This document shows positions 37,101-48,045 of a DNA stretch of 64,000 bases, piece by piece. Source of the stretch: Epiperipatus broadwayi (lineage: Eukaryota; Onychophora; Udeonychophora; Euonychophora; Peripatidae). The DNA is taken from positions 6,004,871 through 6,068,870 of the forward strand of contig JAQFVV010006271.1 in NCBI GenBank assembly GCA_028023455.1. The letters are read 5' to 3'. Under the pieces are notes generated by a model that saw only the letters and a program-made list of their open reading frames with translations, was not told the DNA's origin and made no database searches. Numbering within the stretch: the first letter of the stretch is position 1; each line of letters begins with the position of its first letter. Made by a program: the position numbers and the translations under genes.

Positions 37101-38655
37101 AAATCTGGTCATCAAGATTTTAAAATTATTATTACAATCTAAATGTAGTTTCATAAAGTGTAAAAAAAAAATGTCAAAAGTTAATGTTTATTAAGATTTT
37201 TTTTAAAACTGACTCTTATAACCTTTTCTGTTAAATTATGTTTTCATTAACTCAAGCTCACTATAATTTTTAATATATATAATTAATTGAATAAGAATTT
37301 ATTTATTTGTTTTATATTAATTTTAGCATGAGATTATTTCATGCTTTGATTTTTTTTTATTTTGACAAACTTCACTCGCAGGGGTCCAAAGAGCGTAGTT
37401 TGCTAAGAGAGCAAATTATGTTTTATTAGAGAAAGGGAATTTTAACAATGAACGATTTGATTTTAAAAGTAAAGTAAGTTGATTTATTTTCACGAGTGAG
37501 GTTGTGTCAAATATATATAATTCTAAATAAACTTACCGTAATTTTTAAATAAATTTACTATAGATTTCCCAGAATGGGATTCTATGATTTTATATTTCTG
37601 TAATTCAAAATAGAATAAAATATGCTATAGATTTTTGACCTAGTAACAGCGCCGCTGGATAGCATCAGTTAATTATCATGCCTTTTTTTTAAGTTAGGAA
37701 AGAGGGAAGGGGGGATTTTTTCGAGAATTAAATTCCCTTATTTCTACATGTATGTTTTTTTTTTTCTTGTAGGTTAAATATTTATATAAAGTAGTTGTTT
37801 ACGCAGGTTGTTCTCTATGCAGTATTAGATCATTTTAAGGCTATTTAATTATAATTCGTTCCTATTTAATAATTATAATATCTCGGGTTAATAAAGAATG
37901 CTTGGAGTCTCATGAACAGACCTAAAACGGTCATAGATTTTGTGATTTGGAGTTAGCTTCCGTTCTTCGCATACGCCTGTGAAACAGACAGCGTGTTTGA
38001 GATAGAGTTGGTTTGTCAGCAGAATTCGTAGAGGCGAATATGAGGGCTCTCTGTAATTCCTATCTCCTATCGATACATGGACACGACATGTGGACGTATC
38101 GATTTTCCTTTTATTCTTCGTTGGAATAGACATACGAGTGTCCGTAATCCGGCTCGTATTTTCTTACTTACGTTTCTTCTCTCCATTTTGCATTCGTATA
38201 TTTATTAACCTGACATTATTTTGCTTTTATTTTGCCTATCTAATATGTAAGCCATAGGGAAATGATTCTACTGAAAGGATCTTCGACCTGAGTAATTGAC
38301 TCTTTTGTTCGTTTGCGTAATTAGTTAAAATCGTTTGGTTTTGGCTAATTCACGTTATATAATTCTTATAGGTTTGATTTTAGTTGTAAGTCCAATTAAA
38401 GTGGCTTGTTTGCTTGATAATTAACTGATAGATTTTTTTATTATAACCGCTTACAGTTTTAAAGTTATTTATAAGCTATGCCAGCAAGGTCCACTAATGT
38501 TATAAAACATTAGTTATTGAAAATCCAAATTATTAATTTTATAAAGAGAAATGAAATCAATTTTTTTATCTGTTAGTGGAGTAAGACATCACATTAGTTC
38601 TATAATCGTCTATTTAATTCATATTTTTTTTTCAATAAAATGTTTTTTTTAAATC
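37101..38655. other. Non-coding DNA with a CpG-retaining patch
   Basis: The stretch 37880-38170 has many CpG dinucleotides (for example TTCTTCGCATACGCC, GACGTATCGATTTTCC), unlike most of the window. An 81-codon minus frame there has no known motif. It could be a promoter or exon region of a host gene, or recent insert; no gene can be called. Confidence 0.35.
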
Positions 38656-38659
38656 TTAT

Positions 38660-39632
38660 ATAAAGAATTCATTGAAATAGTTATTCTTATAATGATACTG
38701 GGAAAGTCAACATTGAGAAAGGTGTAAGACAAGGTGACTCCATATCTCCAAAACTTTTTACAGCAGTGCTGCAAGAAGTATTTTGTGGATTAAAATGGGA
38801 AACTAAAGGAGTGAAAGTAAATGGAGATTATTTAAGTCATTTAGATTTCGCAGATGATGTAGTTGTTTTTGCAAATAATGCTTCCGAGCTGCAGGAAATG
38901 TTGCAGGAGTTATCAGATGAAAGTAGGAAAGTAGGACTAAAGATAAATGTTAAAAAGACTAAAGTAATGTTTAATCGATTTGCTCAAAATATGAAAATAA
39001 AGATTGATTATGATGAATTAGAAGAAGTTAAGAGTTACAAATACCTTGGTCAGATTATTAATACAGATGGAAACATAATAGAGGAAATTAATCATAGAAT
39101 TAAACTTGGTTGGAGTGCTTTTGGTAGAAATAACTTGATATTAAAAGGAAATATGCCTATGTGTTTGAAAAGAAAGGTTTTTAACAAATGTGTTTTACCA
39201 GTTCTTACTTATGGATCTGAGACTTGGACACTTAATAGAAGATCAATACAGAGACTTCAGACCACTCAAAGAAGTATGGAGAGATGTATGTTGGGAGTAA
39301 CAAGAAGAGATCGAAAACGCAATGTATGGGTAAGAGAACAAACAGGTGTTACTGACCTCATTGAAAAAATTAAAAGATTGAAGTGGAGTTGGGCTGGACA
39401 TATTGCTAGAAGAGATGATAATAGATGGACAATTGAAATTTTAAACTGGATTCCAAGAGATTGTAAAAGACCCAGAAGGAGACCACATGTAAGATGGATG
39501 GATGAAATAAGAAAATGTGTAGGGGTGATGTGGAGAAGAGAAGCTAAAGATCGGAGAAGATGGATTAAACTTGGAGAGACCTTCATCCTGAAGTGGATTG
39601 ATAATGGTTGATAATGATGATGATGATGATAT
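38660..39632 (+). pseudogene. RTE-type LINE, 3' fragment (RT C-terminal half)
   Basis: In one open frame from about 38670 to the stop at 39611: GVRQGDSISPKLF (RT block 4), HLDFADDVVVFA (catalytic FADD), GLKINVKKTKVM, YKYLGQIINTDG, VLPVLTYGSETW, then the C-terminal region with WAGHIARRDDNRW and RRPHVRWMDEI. These match RTE-clade LINEs. A short (ATG/TGA)n run after the stop, TGATAATGATGATGATGATG, is the microsatellite tail typical of RTE 3' ends. The 5' end is truncated inside the RT domain, as is usual for LINE insertions. The 281-codon frame is unbroken, so insertion is relatively recent. Confidence 0.92.
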
Positions 39633-40321
39633 ATGTTCATAAGGCAGATGTTTAAATCTACTGCTAGATTACAAGCTTGTAATAAATGTGCACAGGGAAT
39701 TTTGAAATCCGTGATCATTTAATTATGAAATAGTTTTTGCTATTTTAAAAGGGAGAATAAATGTAAACAAAAGTAAAGATGTATAAACTTCATAAAATAA
39801 ATTGTACAAACGCAATAATGTCAATGCTGACCACTAATATAAATAAATTCGTCATGAAATCATATAATTATGAAGTTAATTTAAAAATTGTATTTTTTTT
39901 TTTGAGCCTGAGTTTAAACCAATGTAAAATAACTAATGTAGAATGTTCAATGATTTTAAATAGATATATAACAAAAACAAATTTCCAGTGTTCTCGAATC
40001 ATTTTATTTACTTTTATCTTAAATAAATTTTGATTTTTAAACATACTTATCAACCAATCACCCAAGTTCTCATTTAAATATAATAAAATCGAATCTCATG
40101 CTTTAAGACCCAGCTGCCAGCACAGTGAAAATAAAGGAATTCGATTGTATCATCGAGAAAGGCTATTGATTAGATCTTTGACCTGGGGATATAGGTAAAT
40201 AGGGCAGAATTCATGATGTATCTGATTTATCTATCTTGTACATGGTCGGACTCAATATACTTTACCTGTATTCAGGGGTTTGTTGGATCAATGTTTGTTT
40301 TTTGACCGGTACAATATATAT
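39633..40321. other. AT-rich non-coding DNA
   Basis: Short chance frames only. No element recognised. Confidence 0.5.
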
Positions 40322-40680
40322 ATATTGTGTAGTTTTTTTTAGTTCTTTACACTTGAGAAGTCTGCTTGTAGCAGTGAAACCTTGGGTTGTGTTTTAATAT
40401 TATTTTTTTGCTGGTCTGGTTGAATTTTGGATTTGGGGTAACTTTAATTATAAATATATATATATATATATGCTGGTCTGGTTGAATTTTGGATTTGGGG
40501 TAATTTTAATTATATATATATATGTAAAATTAAAATTACCCCAATATATATAATTAACATTACCCCAAATCCAAAATTCAACCAGACCAGCATAAAAATA
40601 ATATTGAAACACTACCAAAGTTTTCACTGCTACAAGCAGACTTCTCAAGTGTAAAGAACTACTAAAACTACACAATATAT
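40322..40680. repeat. Inverted pair of PLE terminal sequence
   Basis: The segment 40322-40512 and the segment 40515-40680 are imperfect reverse complements (TTCTTTACACTTGAGAAGTC, GCTTGTAGCAGTGAAA, GCTGGTCTGGTTGAATTTTG). The same block stands upstream of the coding region in PLE copies A (35177-35213) and B (43612-43697). The TGCTGGTCTGGTTG piece is present twice in the left arm (40417, 40470). It reads as the end of PLE copy B in opposite orientation to its leader, plus a further inverted copy. Confidence 0.75.
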
Positions 40681-40683
40681 GTA

Positions 40684-41738
40684 CACCTGGGTCTCTTTTT
40701 ACGTGGACTTATTAACACGATTTTGAAGTTACGTGATTCATGTTTCACCGGAAGTCGAACTCCAATATTGCGCTATTACTTTAAATAATAAATTTTGCAC
40801 ACTTACGTTATATTGAAAGTAATAGCACATTATTGGAATTTGACTTTCAACTTAGTGATTTCAATATTTTCAGTGCTTTATAATAGTAAGATTTTATGCA
40901 ATAATGAAATTAAAATCATGATTTCTACATTTTATGCATACACACATTAAATTTTACAAGATTATAACATAAATTTGTTCAAACATTGTGTGTGTTAATT
41001 TTGCATTTTAAATCACATTCTGTTTTTGCTTTTTAAAAAAGAATGTTTAATCAATTATTAATCATTTAGTGTCCACAAGTTTATTTTTAAAAGGTCAGTA
41101 ATAGCAGTGGGCACAATTAAATTTGACAATTAAGAATTAAAATCTGATTTTTAATTGTAAATAACAATTTAAAAATTACTTACATCGACTTGAAATTTGA
41201 TTTTTAAACGGAATTGAAAATTAAAGACAAAAATAAGAATTTAATTTTTAGTTGTTAGTTTCATAAACAATTAATAAAATCATCATCTCAATGATTAATT
41301 ACTAATTACGTTGTCACCAGAAAACCACTGTCACAACATGAGTGTGAAGTTGGCGCTAGTTGTTTGCAAACGAATATGTTTTTTGGCAAATAGCTATAAT
41401 AATTAAAATGTGTATAAAAAAATGTCAATTACTGTACTGTAAATTATGCATAAAAATATATTATTTTGAATAAAATTAAATATTATAGTTAAAAAAAGTT
41501 TGTCTTGTATCAATTTTTTTCAAATTTGAAATTTTTTATTAGTCATATTTTATTTCCTTATTTTTTTTTTGTTCGAATTTTAAAGTAATTTTATGTTGGT
41601 GCTTTGCTTTTATGCAAATTTTAAAAACTCACAGACCACATCACCCCTTTTTCAATGTAAGTTATGTCTATTTTTGTGGGATTTCGTTTGCGCGTGTTTT
41701 CTGAGGACCTATCTATCGCATAAAATGAGACCCAGGTG
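40684..41738. mobile_element. Non-autonomous DNA transposon with TA target duplication
   Basis: Perfect 12-bp terminal inverted repeats CACCTGGGTCTC ... GAGACCCAGGTG, with weaker pairing further in, are flanked by TA on both sides. A 1055-bp interior has no open frame. An internal inverted repeat (CCAATATTGCGCTATTACTTT and its near complement) lies at 40770-40852. A TA duplication fits the Tc1/mariner superfamily, but the class is inferred from ends only. It sits in the tail of PLE copy B. Confidence 0.7.
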
Positions 41739-41740
41739 TA

Positions 41741-43700
41741 TATAGTATTAAACATTACCCACAAATCCATTCACTTTCCATCCACCCTTAATATTAAAAG
41801 AACTCTTAAATAAATTAATTGCTTCAGAATAATACATTTTCAATAATAAAGATTCTTTAATTCTGATTTTGATTTCATTTTTCTCAAAGAAGACAACCTT
41901 AGCTTCATCAAAATCAATAGTGTGGCCTGTATCTTTTTCATGGACATACAAAGCAGAACTAAGATATCTATTTTTAACTCTACTTTTATGAACCTTTATT
42001 CTTTCATTTAAACTCAAACTACTCTGACCTTAAATCTTCTTACAAAATAAACAAGGAATAAAATATACCACACCAGGAATAGTCTTTCTATCAAAAATCT
42101 CTTTTGTATTATTTAATAAATTATTCAATGTAACACCCCTTTTCCAAGCAATTTTCTTATTACCAAATAATTTACTATTTCTACATACAATTTTATAAGA
42201 AGACAATTTATATGGCAAAGAAATAAAATCAAATTTTTTTTACCTTTATATCCTTACAAATATTACTATTAAATAAAATACTTTTAACAAATTTATCAGA
42301 GTAACCAATCCTCAAGTAATCTCTATAAAATTGATATTTCTGAAACAAAGCTACCCCACTAGAATTATTTAATTTAATATTTTTATGACAATAATTCCTT
42401 AAAGCAGTTACTTTATGACAGTGGTGCCCAACCTTTAACTTGACGCGAGCCAGTTGAGAATTTAAAAAAATTTGGGGAGCCACAATTATATATTACATTT
42501 TTCATATTACATTTATAAACATGATACTTGGGTACTAAACCTGCAATGTAGGGAGATAGGTGGGGGGGATGGCCTATTCACATTGGTATCAATCCACCGT
42601 TTCTAATGTGGCCAAAATAACGTGTACACGGATCTTTCTCGATGAAAACATCAATATATACAGCAAAATATATATGTGTACACGAATCTATCTCGATAAA
42701 AACAACTATTTACAGCACTAAACATCAATATATATATACAGCAAAATATATACGTGTACACGGATAAAAACAACTGTTTACAGCACTAAACATCGATATA
42801 TACAGCAAAATATATACGTATACATGGATCTATCTCGATAAAAACTATTTCCAGCACTAAACACAATATATATATAGCACCAAACCAAACATCTACAAGA
42901 ATCTTTCTCAATAAAAACAACAATATATACAAGAGCACTAAACACAATATATATATAGCACCAAACCAAATGTGTATAGCAAAAAAAAAAATGGTGTAAT
43001 ATGTTAAAAAGAAAAAAAAAATGTAAATACATTTTATTTATTAAAAATTTGGTAAAATACATATAAATTACAATTACAGGAAAAATATATTTTAATTAAT
43101 GTGAAACCTGACACTGCATATCGTTATTGTTTGTATTGTAAAAAATGTTTATTTTTTAGTGTGTGCATGTGCCATCAAGGAACAAAATATTTTATCAATT
43201 TTTTTGAAGAGTGCAATTTGAGCCACATTAAACAGTCACGCGAGCCACATGTGACTTGCGAGCTGAGCTACGGGTTGGGCATCCCTGCTTTATGAGATAC
43301 AGACTGATAGCTATCAGGTTTAATTATAGATCTTAATTCTATACTTTTAACAAAATGACTGCACAGTAAACAATTGGTTTCTACATTTCTAATCACCAAA
43401 AGATCTAAAAATTTTAACTTACCAAAATCTAACCCCCCTCCTTTTAACACAAATTTTATAGAAGGATCAAAACAATTAAACTCATTTACAAATTCTTTTA
43501 ATTTATCATTCTCAACTACAAATAAACAATCATCAACATATCTTACAAATAACTTTACATATAAACAATTCGTTTTAATAATAATTTCCTCTTCCATATA
43601 ATTAATATAAACTTGTAACAGAGAAACCTTTGGTAGTGTTTTAATATTATTTATATGCTGGTCTGGTTGAATTTTGGATTTGGGGTAATTTTAATTATAA
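41741..43700 (-). pseudogene. Penelope-like element copy B, split by a hAT insertion
   Basis: Minus strand: leader block (43697-43612), then coding from inside the RT palm (YMEEEIIIK) with the catalytic YVDD at 43540-43529, GGGLDFGKLKFLDLLV, and RSIIKPDSYQSVSHK up to the hAT insertion at 43287. Coding resumes at 42410 with LRNYCHKN, then LRIGYSDKFVKSILF, KIAWKRGV, IPGVVYFIPC and the nuclease (KVHKSRVKNRYLSSALYVH, DTGHTIDFDEAKVVF), ending near 41748. Frame breaks lie near 42225 and 42025. The start of recognisable PLE coding is at the same residue as in copy A. In copy B the leader is in frame with the palm for about 25 codons. Confidence 0.87.
42419..43287. mobile_element. Non-autonomous hAT element inserted in PLE copy B
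   Basis: Ends CAGTGGTGCCCAACC and (reverse complement) CAGGGATGCCCAACC, 13 of 15 identical, with an exact 8-bp target duplication CTTTATGA at 42411-42418 and 43288-43295. These are hAT hallmarks. Subterminal GCGAGCCA motifs (42447, 43237) fit hAT transposase-binding repeats. The interior (42640-42985) is an imperfect tandem repeat built on ATATACAGCAAAATATATA and TCTATCTCGATAAAAAC. It has no transposase gene. Confidence 0.92.
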
Positions 43701-43788
43701 ATTGACTAGTTTAGCTTTATGCTTGTAATGTTTATATATATATCAAAATATTAATACATAACAAACTAACCAAAGGAAATACATATAA

Positions 43789-43919
43789 AAACAAAAAAAG
43801 ACTTATAAATCCAATAAATAATATTATATTTCAACCAGAGGACTGGTTTTCATCATGAAAACCAGTCCTCTGGTTGAAATATAATATTATTTATTGGATT
43901 TATAAGTCTTTTTTTGTTT
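43789..43919. repeat. 131-bp palindrome, 64-bp perfect arms, 3-base loop
   Basis: Arms 43789-43852 and 43856-43919 are exact complements around TCA. Sequence on both strands includes CCAGTCCTCTGG and TTGAAATATAATATT. It lies directly upstream of the PLE copy B leader in that element's orientation. It may be two opposed PLE ends meeting. Confidence 0.95.
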
Positions 43920-44094
43920 ATATATATATAGGAACAGAAGGCCATATAGAATATATCATTCTAAGACTTTTATCTCATATTAAATATCATAAAAAGCATA
44001 ATCAATGGTAATATACATAAAATATTGGGAAAAATACTTATGAAGCTTAATTTGGTCTATTTTCAATAATTTTAATAAAAAAAGTACAATTGTA

Positions 44095-44345
44095 TTTATA
44101 TATTGTATTGTTTCTTTCATCTAATATTAAGCATTAAATGCCAAATTTTTAAATTACATTCAACAGTTAATAGTAGAACACAAGTTAGTATATGCACAAT
44201 GTTTTGAGAAATAATATTCTCCTCTCTTCTTCAGGGTTTCTGACTGCAGTCTTAAATATTGAATTTTAAGATAACATTTTAACCAACAGAGCCATCTTGC
44301 TAAAGACAATAGTCATTAGAAATTTCAGATACTTATCTATGAGGT
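44095..44345 (-). repeat. Inverted copy of the PLE D/E tail (tRNA-like)
   Basis: The minus strand matches the tails at 44881-45080 and 48046-48340: GCAAGATGGCTCTGTTGGTT, CTGAAGAAGAGAGGAG, CATTGTGCATATACTAA, TGCTTAATATTAGATGA. It stands immediately 5' of PLE copy D in inverted orientation. Confidence 0.7.
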
Positions 44346-44384
44346 TCATCCTGATTACTCCATTTTTTCCTAACAGCAAAGTTG

Positions 44385-44880
44385 ATCAGTGGTTTCTATA
44401 CATAAGGAATAATCACACTATGTTGACTAATTTACAATCAGTATAACAACATAACAGCTTTCCAGAGCCATATGACCCTATAAGGATTTCTAATGTTGAC
44501 AAAGCCTAAACTTGAAATGCTGAAAACCAAAAACTGCATCTATGAAATATCATGTGAATGTGGAAGAATGTATATTGGTGACACCAGTGAAAAGTGATTG
44601 CCAGAGCACAAACTGATAATTATAAGAAAGAACAGGTATCTAAGATAATAGAGGATGTATATACCAATAAGCATACATTCAGTCAGTTACTAAAGTATTG
44701 GCTAGAGAAAAAGGTACAAAGAAGAAAATTCAAGAATGGTGCTCACATGCCAATGGCAAATAACTCCATAAGTCAACCTAGTGTGACTATATGTAATGTA
44801 TGCAAACCCCTATTCAAACATTACTCTTAGGAAATAGTGGAGAAATCAGAAGAAAGACCAGACAAGTATATGAAATTTCT
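44385..44880 (+). pseudogene. Penelope-like element copy D (GIY-YIG part)
   Basis: The fragment begins with the end of the RT linker region (matching 47600-47690 of copy E), then ISCECGRMYIGDTSEK, the start of a GIY-YIG nuclease, followed after a stop by the 78-codon frame 44594-44830 (KHTFSQLLKYW, CNVCKPLF). Copies D and E belong to the same PLE family, distinct from A/B. Inactive and severely 5' truncated. Confidence 0.7.
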
Positions 44881-45080
44881 ACTGATTATTGCCTTTGGCA
44901 GGAAGGCTCAGTTTGTTAGAGGGTTACCTTAATATTTAACATTCAAGAATCTAAGGATCCAGGTTTGCCATGCTAGTATAGTCACTGCTTCTGTGCTATT
45001 AGTATCAGTTGAATGTAATTGAAAAATTTAGATAAAATTTAATTTTTCTAGACATTCAATACTTAATATTAGATGCTGAA
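44881..45080 (+). repeat. Tail of PLE copy D with tRNA-like boxes
   Basis: GGCAGGAAGGCTCAGTTTGT resembles a pol III A box region, and CCAGGTTTGCCATGC a decayed B box. It ends ATTCAATACTTAATATTAG, like the tail of copy E. Confidence 0.55.
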
Positions 45081-48045
45081 AATATCACAAATTCAGGAAA
45101 ACAATAAGTATTGGTTATGAACCTGATACTATATCAAACTTTATTATGAAAAATTATGTCTAAAGCTGGGCAAAGTAAAAAATCATTTAATGTTCTTATG
45201 TAAATCTGAAAGGGTTGTTCCTAAGGATGTGCAAGTAAAACCTCCAATTCATTCCCAGAAAGCTGAGAAAATTTACTCAGAGATCAATTGAACCTCTATT
45301 AAAAAGAATAAATGCTTAATGGTTTTCCAAGTATCAATCATTGCATTCCATTAATAATAAAGAATCTTTTTTAAAAAATAAACTTACTGATGAAGACTTC
45401 ACAAGGGTTTCTCAAGTATTAAGAAAATCATATTCATCATATGAAAAAATGCCAAAAAATACCTAAAACCTCATGAGCATATCAAAAGTCATAATATGCC
45501 AAGCAGTATGTGAGCTTCATGTGTTCAAAATTTCAGTTCTAAACAACTAACAAATTCTGAGATTTTTGTTTTTTAAAAAGGATTAAACTTTACCAAGATA
45601 TCGTCTAATATTTCTTTATGACACATAAGAACAGTCATTGAGAAACTCAGTCAAAAAGAGATTTTAGGAAAAGCTGAAGAATTAAAAGAACACAACCAAT
45701 AATTGAAATCAAACATATCTTAATGATGAGAGGGAAGCAATTAAATCTCTCAAAGTAGAAGAATCTATAAAAATTCTCTTTGATAACAAAAGCTGTGCAT
45801 CAGTTGTAATGGATATAACTGATTATGACAACAAAATTCAGAAATTACTCATGGTAGACCATTACAAAAAAATGGTAAAAATCCAGTACTGAATACAGAA
45901 ATGATATTACAAGCATTTCTCAAAAAGCACCACTGGTATTTTAGTGATTCAGAAAAAAGTAAATGAATATTATATTTTAGCAAAATTATTCATCTTTATG
46001 ATCTACATAAAATCCATAAGAATCATGTTACATTAAGAATTATTCTTAGTTCTAGAAATTCACCATGCCAAAATTTGTCAAGATTTCTTCTCAAAGTTGT
46101 TAGTCATTTGGTATGCAAATTGCCATTCTTTATCAGGGATTTATGCAAATTGCCATTCTTTATCAGGGATTTATGCAAATTGCCATTCTTTATCAGGGAT
46201 TTATGCAAATTGCCATTCTTTATCAGGGATTTATGCAAATTGCCATTCTTTATCAGGGATTTATGCAAATTGCCATTCTTTATCAGGGATTTATGCAAAT
46301 TGCCTTCTTTATCCAGGGATTTATGCAAATTGCCATTCTTTATCAGGGATTTATGCAAATTCCCATTCTTTATCAGGGATTTATGCAAATTGCCATTCTT
46401 TATTAGGGATTTATGCAAATTGCCATTCTTTATCAGGGATTTATGCAAATTGCCATTCTTTATCCAGGGATTTATGCAAATTGCCATTCTTTATCAGGGA
46501 TTTATGCAAATTGCCATTCTTTATCAGGGATTTATGCAAATTGCCATTCTTTATCAGGGATTTATGCAAATTGCCATTCTTTATTAGGAATTTATGCAAA
46601 TTGCCATTCTTCATCAGGGATTTATGCAAATTGCCATTCTTTATCCAGGGATTTATGCAAATTGCCATTCTTTATCAGGGATTTATGCAAATTGCCATTC
46701 TTTATCAGGGATTTATGCAAATTGCCATTCTTTATCAGGGATTTATGCAAATTGCCATTTTTTATCAGGGATTCTATACACTTTGTAGAATTAATGAAAA
46801 AACAAAAATTGAAAGAACTGATATACTAGTAAGCTATGATGTGGAAAGTTTATTTACAAATGTACCACATGAAGAAGCATTGCCTATTGTAAGAAAAAAG
46901 ATTGAATGGTGATAATATCTTACAAACCAGAGCAACTCTTCATATTGAGAGTATAAAGAACCATTAACATTTTTCATAAAATAACTTTTTTGTGTTACAA
47001 CATAATTTTTCCAACAAAATCAAGGAATGGTTATGATCTCACTGTTGTCACTCCTATTTAATGATATTTACATAGAAGAACTTGAAACCACAACTATAAG
47101 AACTACTCCTTATTGACACAATGTTTGATTTTTCTAATTTGATGTTACATTTATTGTATTGCCACATGGTAGAGCACTGCTACAAATTCTCTGGAAACAC
47201 ATCAACAACATATTTTCTTCAATTAAATTCACAGTAGTATTGGAACAAGAACAAAAATAAGCATTCTTGGATGTTTTTGTGACAAGACTTCCTCATGGCA
47301 AAATCAACACTACAGTTTACTAAAAACCACACACACATGAAAGCATTTACCATATACATCCAGTCACACCTAAAACATGACATGGAATTGTATTATTACT
47401 ATGGAATGGAGAAAAAAATATTTGTTCAGAAACCAGCAATTTTAAAAAAGAAAAGATCTATATAGAACAAACTCTTATGAATAATGGTTATCCATCAGCT
47501 GTTATTAAGAAAACATTAAATGGAAAACTGCAAGAACCATCAAAAGAAAAAAAAATATTTATTGGGACTGTAGTGTATTCATACATAACAAAAATAGTAG
47601 AAAATTTAAGAAACATCTGCAATCAATATAACATCAGAATAGCTTTCCAGGGCTATACCACATAACAAGGAATTCGAATGTTGACAAAATCTAAACTTGA
47701 AATCCTGAAAAGAAAAAAACTGCATCTATGAAATACCATGTGAATATGGAAAAATGTATATTGATGAGACCAGTTGCATTTTTGACAAGTTATTGCAAGG
47801 GAACAAAGTAATGATTAGAAAAGAAAAAAACAGATGTGTCTAGTGTAGCAGACCATATATGTACCAATGAACATATGTTCAATTGGGAAAATACAAAAAT
47901 ATTGGAAAGGATAAGGTCCAAAAAAAGAAAATTCAATAATGTTGCTTACATGAAAATAGTGAATAACCCCCATATGTTTAATCTCATGTGACTATAGTTA
48001 ATGTACGGAAACCACTATTCAACTTTGCTATTAGCTAAGACATAT
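45081..48045 (+). pseudogene. Penelope-like element copy E, near full length, decayed
   Basis: Reading across frames, regions appear in PLE order: an N-terminal part (EAIKSLKVEESIKILF, SVVMDITDYDNKI at about 45745-45850), the finger/palm approach (YDLHKIHKNHVTLR region, about 45990-46060), a 30-bp minisatellite (46111-46770), RT block A (LVSYDVESLFTNVP, 46827-46868), a palm region with NDIYIEELE (about 47062-47090), AFLDVFVTRLPHGK (about 47260), HIHPVTPKT, NNGYPSAVIKKTLNG (47480-47525), and a GIY-YIG start (CEYGKMYIDET, about 47740). The catalytic DD box is not clearly readable. Many stops and shifts make it inactive. It directly follows the tail of copy D, a head-to-tail arrangement. Confidence 0.8.
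46111..46770 (+). repeat. 30-bp minisatellite, 22 units, inside PLE copy E
   Basis: The unit TTTATGCAAATTGCC-ATTCTTTATCAGGGA repeats about 22 times with few changes (TCC insertions near 46313, 46462 and 46643). Because 30 is divisible by three and the unit has no stop, all plus frames stay open, which explains the long repetitive frames here. The flanking GGGATTCTATACACTTTG of the PLE itself resembles the unit, so the array probably grew from PLE sequence. Each unit holds ATGCAAAT, the POU octamer. Confidence 0.97.

Noticed and set aside
37888-38133. 81-codon minus-strand frame as a small protein gene
   Set aside because: No recognisable motif or signal peptide; only the CpG content is notable, recorded separately.
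39266-39718. 150-codon minus-strand frame
   Set aside because: It is the antisense of the RTE LINE; its His run comes from the (ATG)n tail.
42778-43062. 94-codon minus-strand frame inside the hAT element
   Set aside because: It reads through the internal short tandem repeats and has no transposase motif.
46075-46912. Long repetitive reading frames in several frames over the minisatellite
   Set aside because: A 30-bp unit without stops keeps every plus frame open; the frames are a product of the repeat and not a protein gene.
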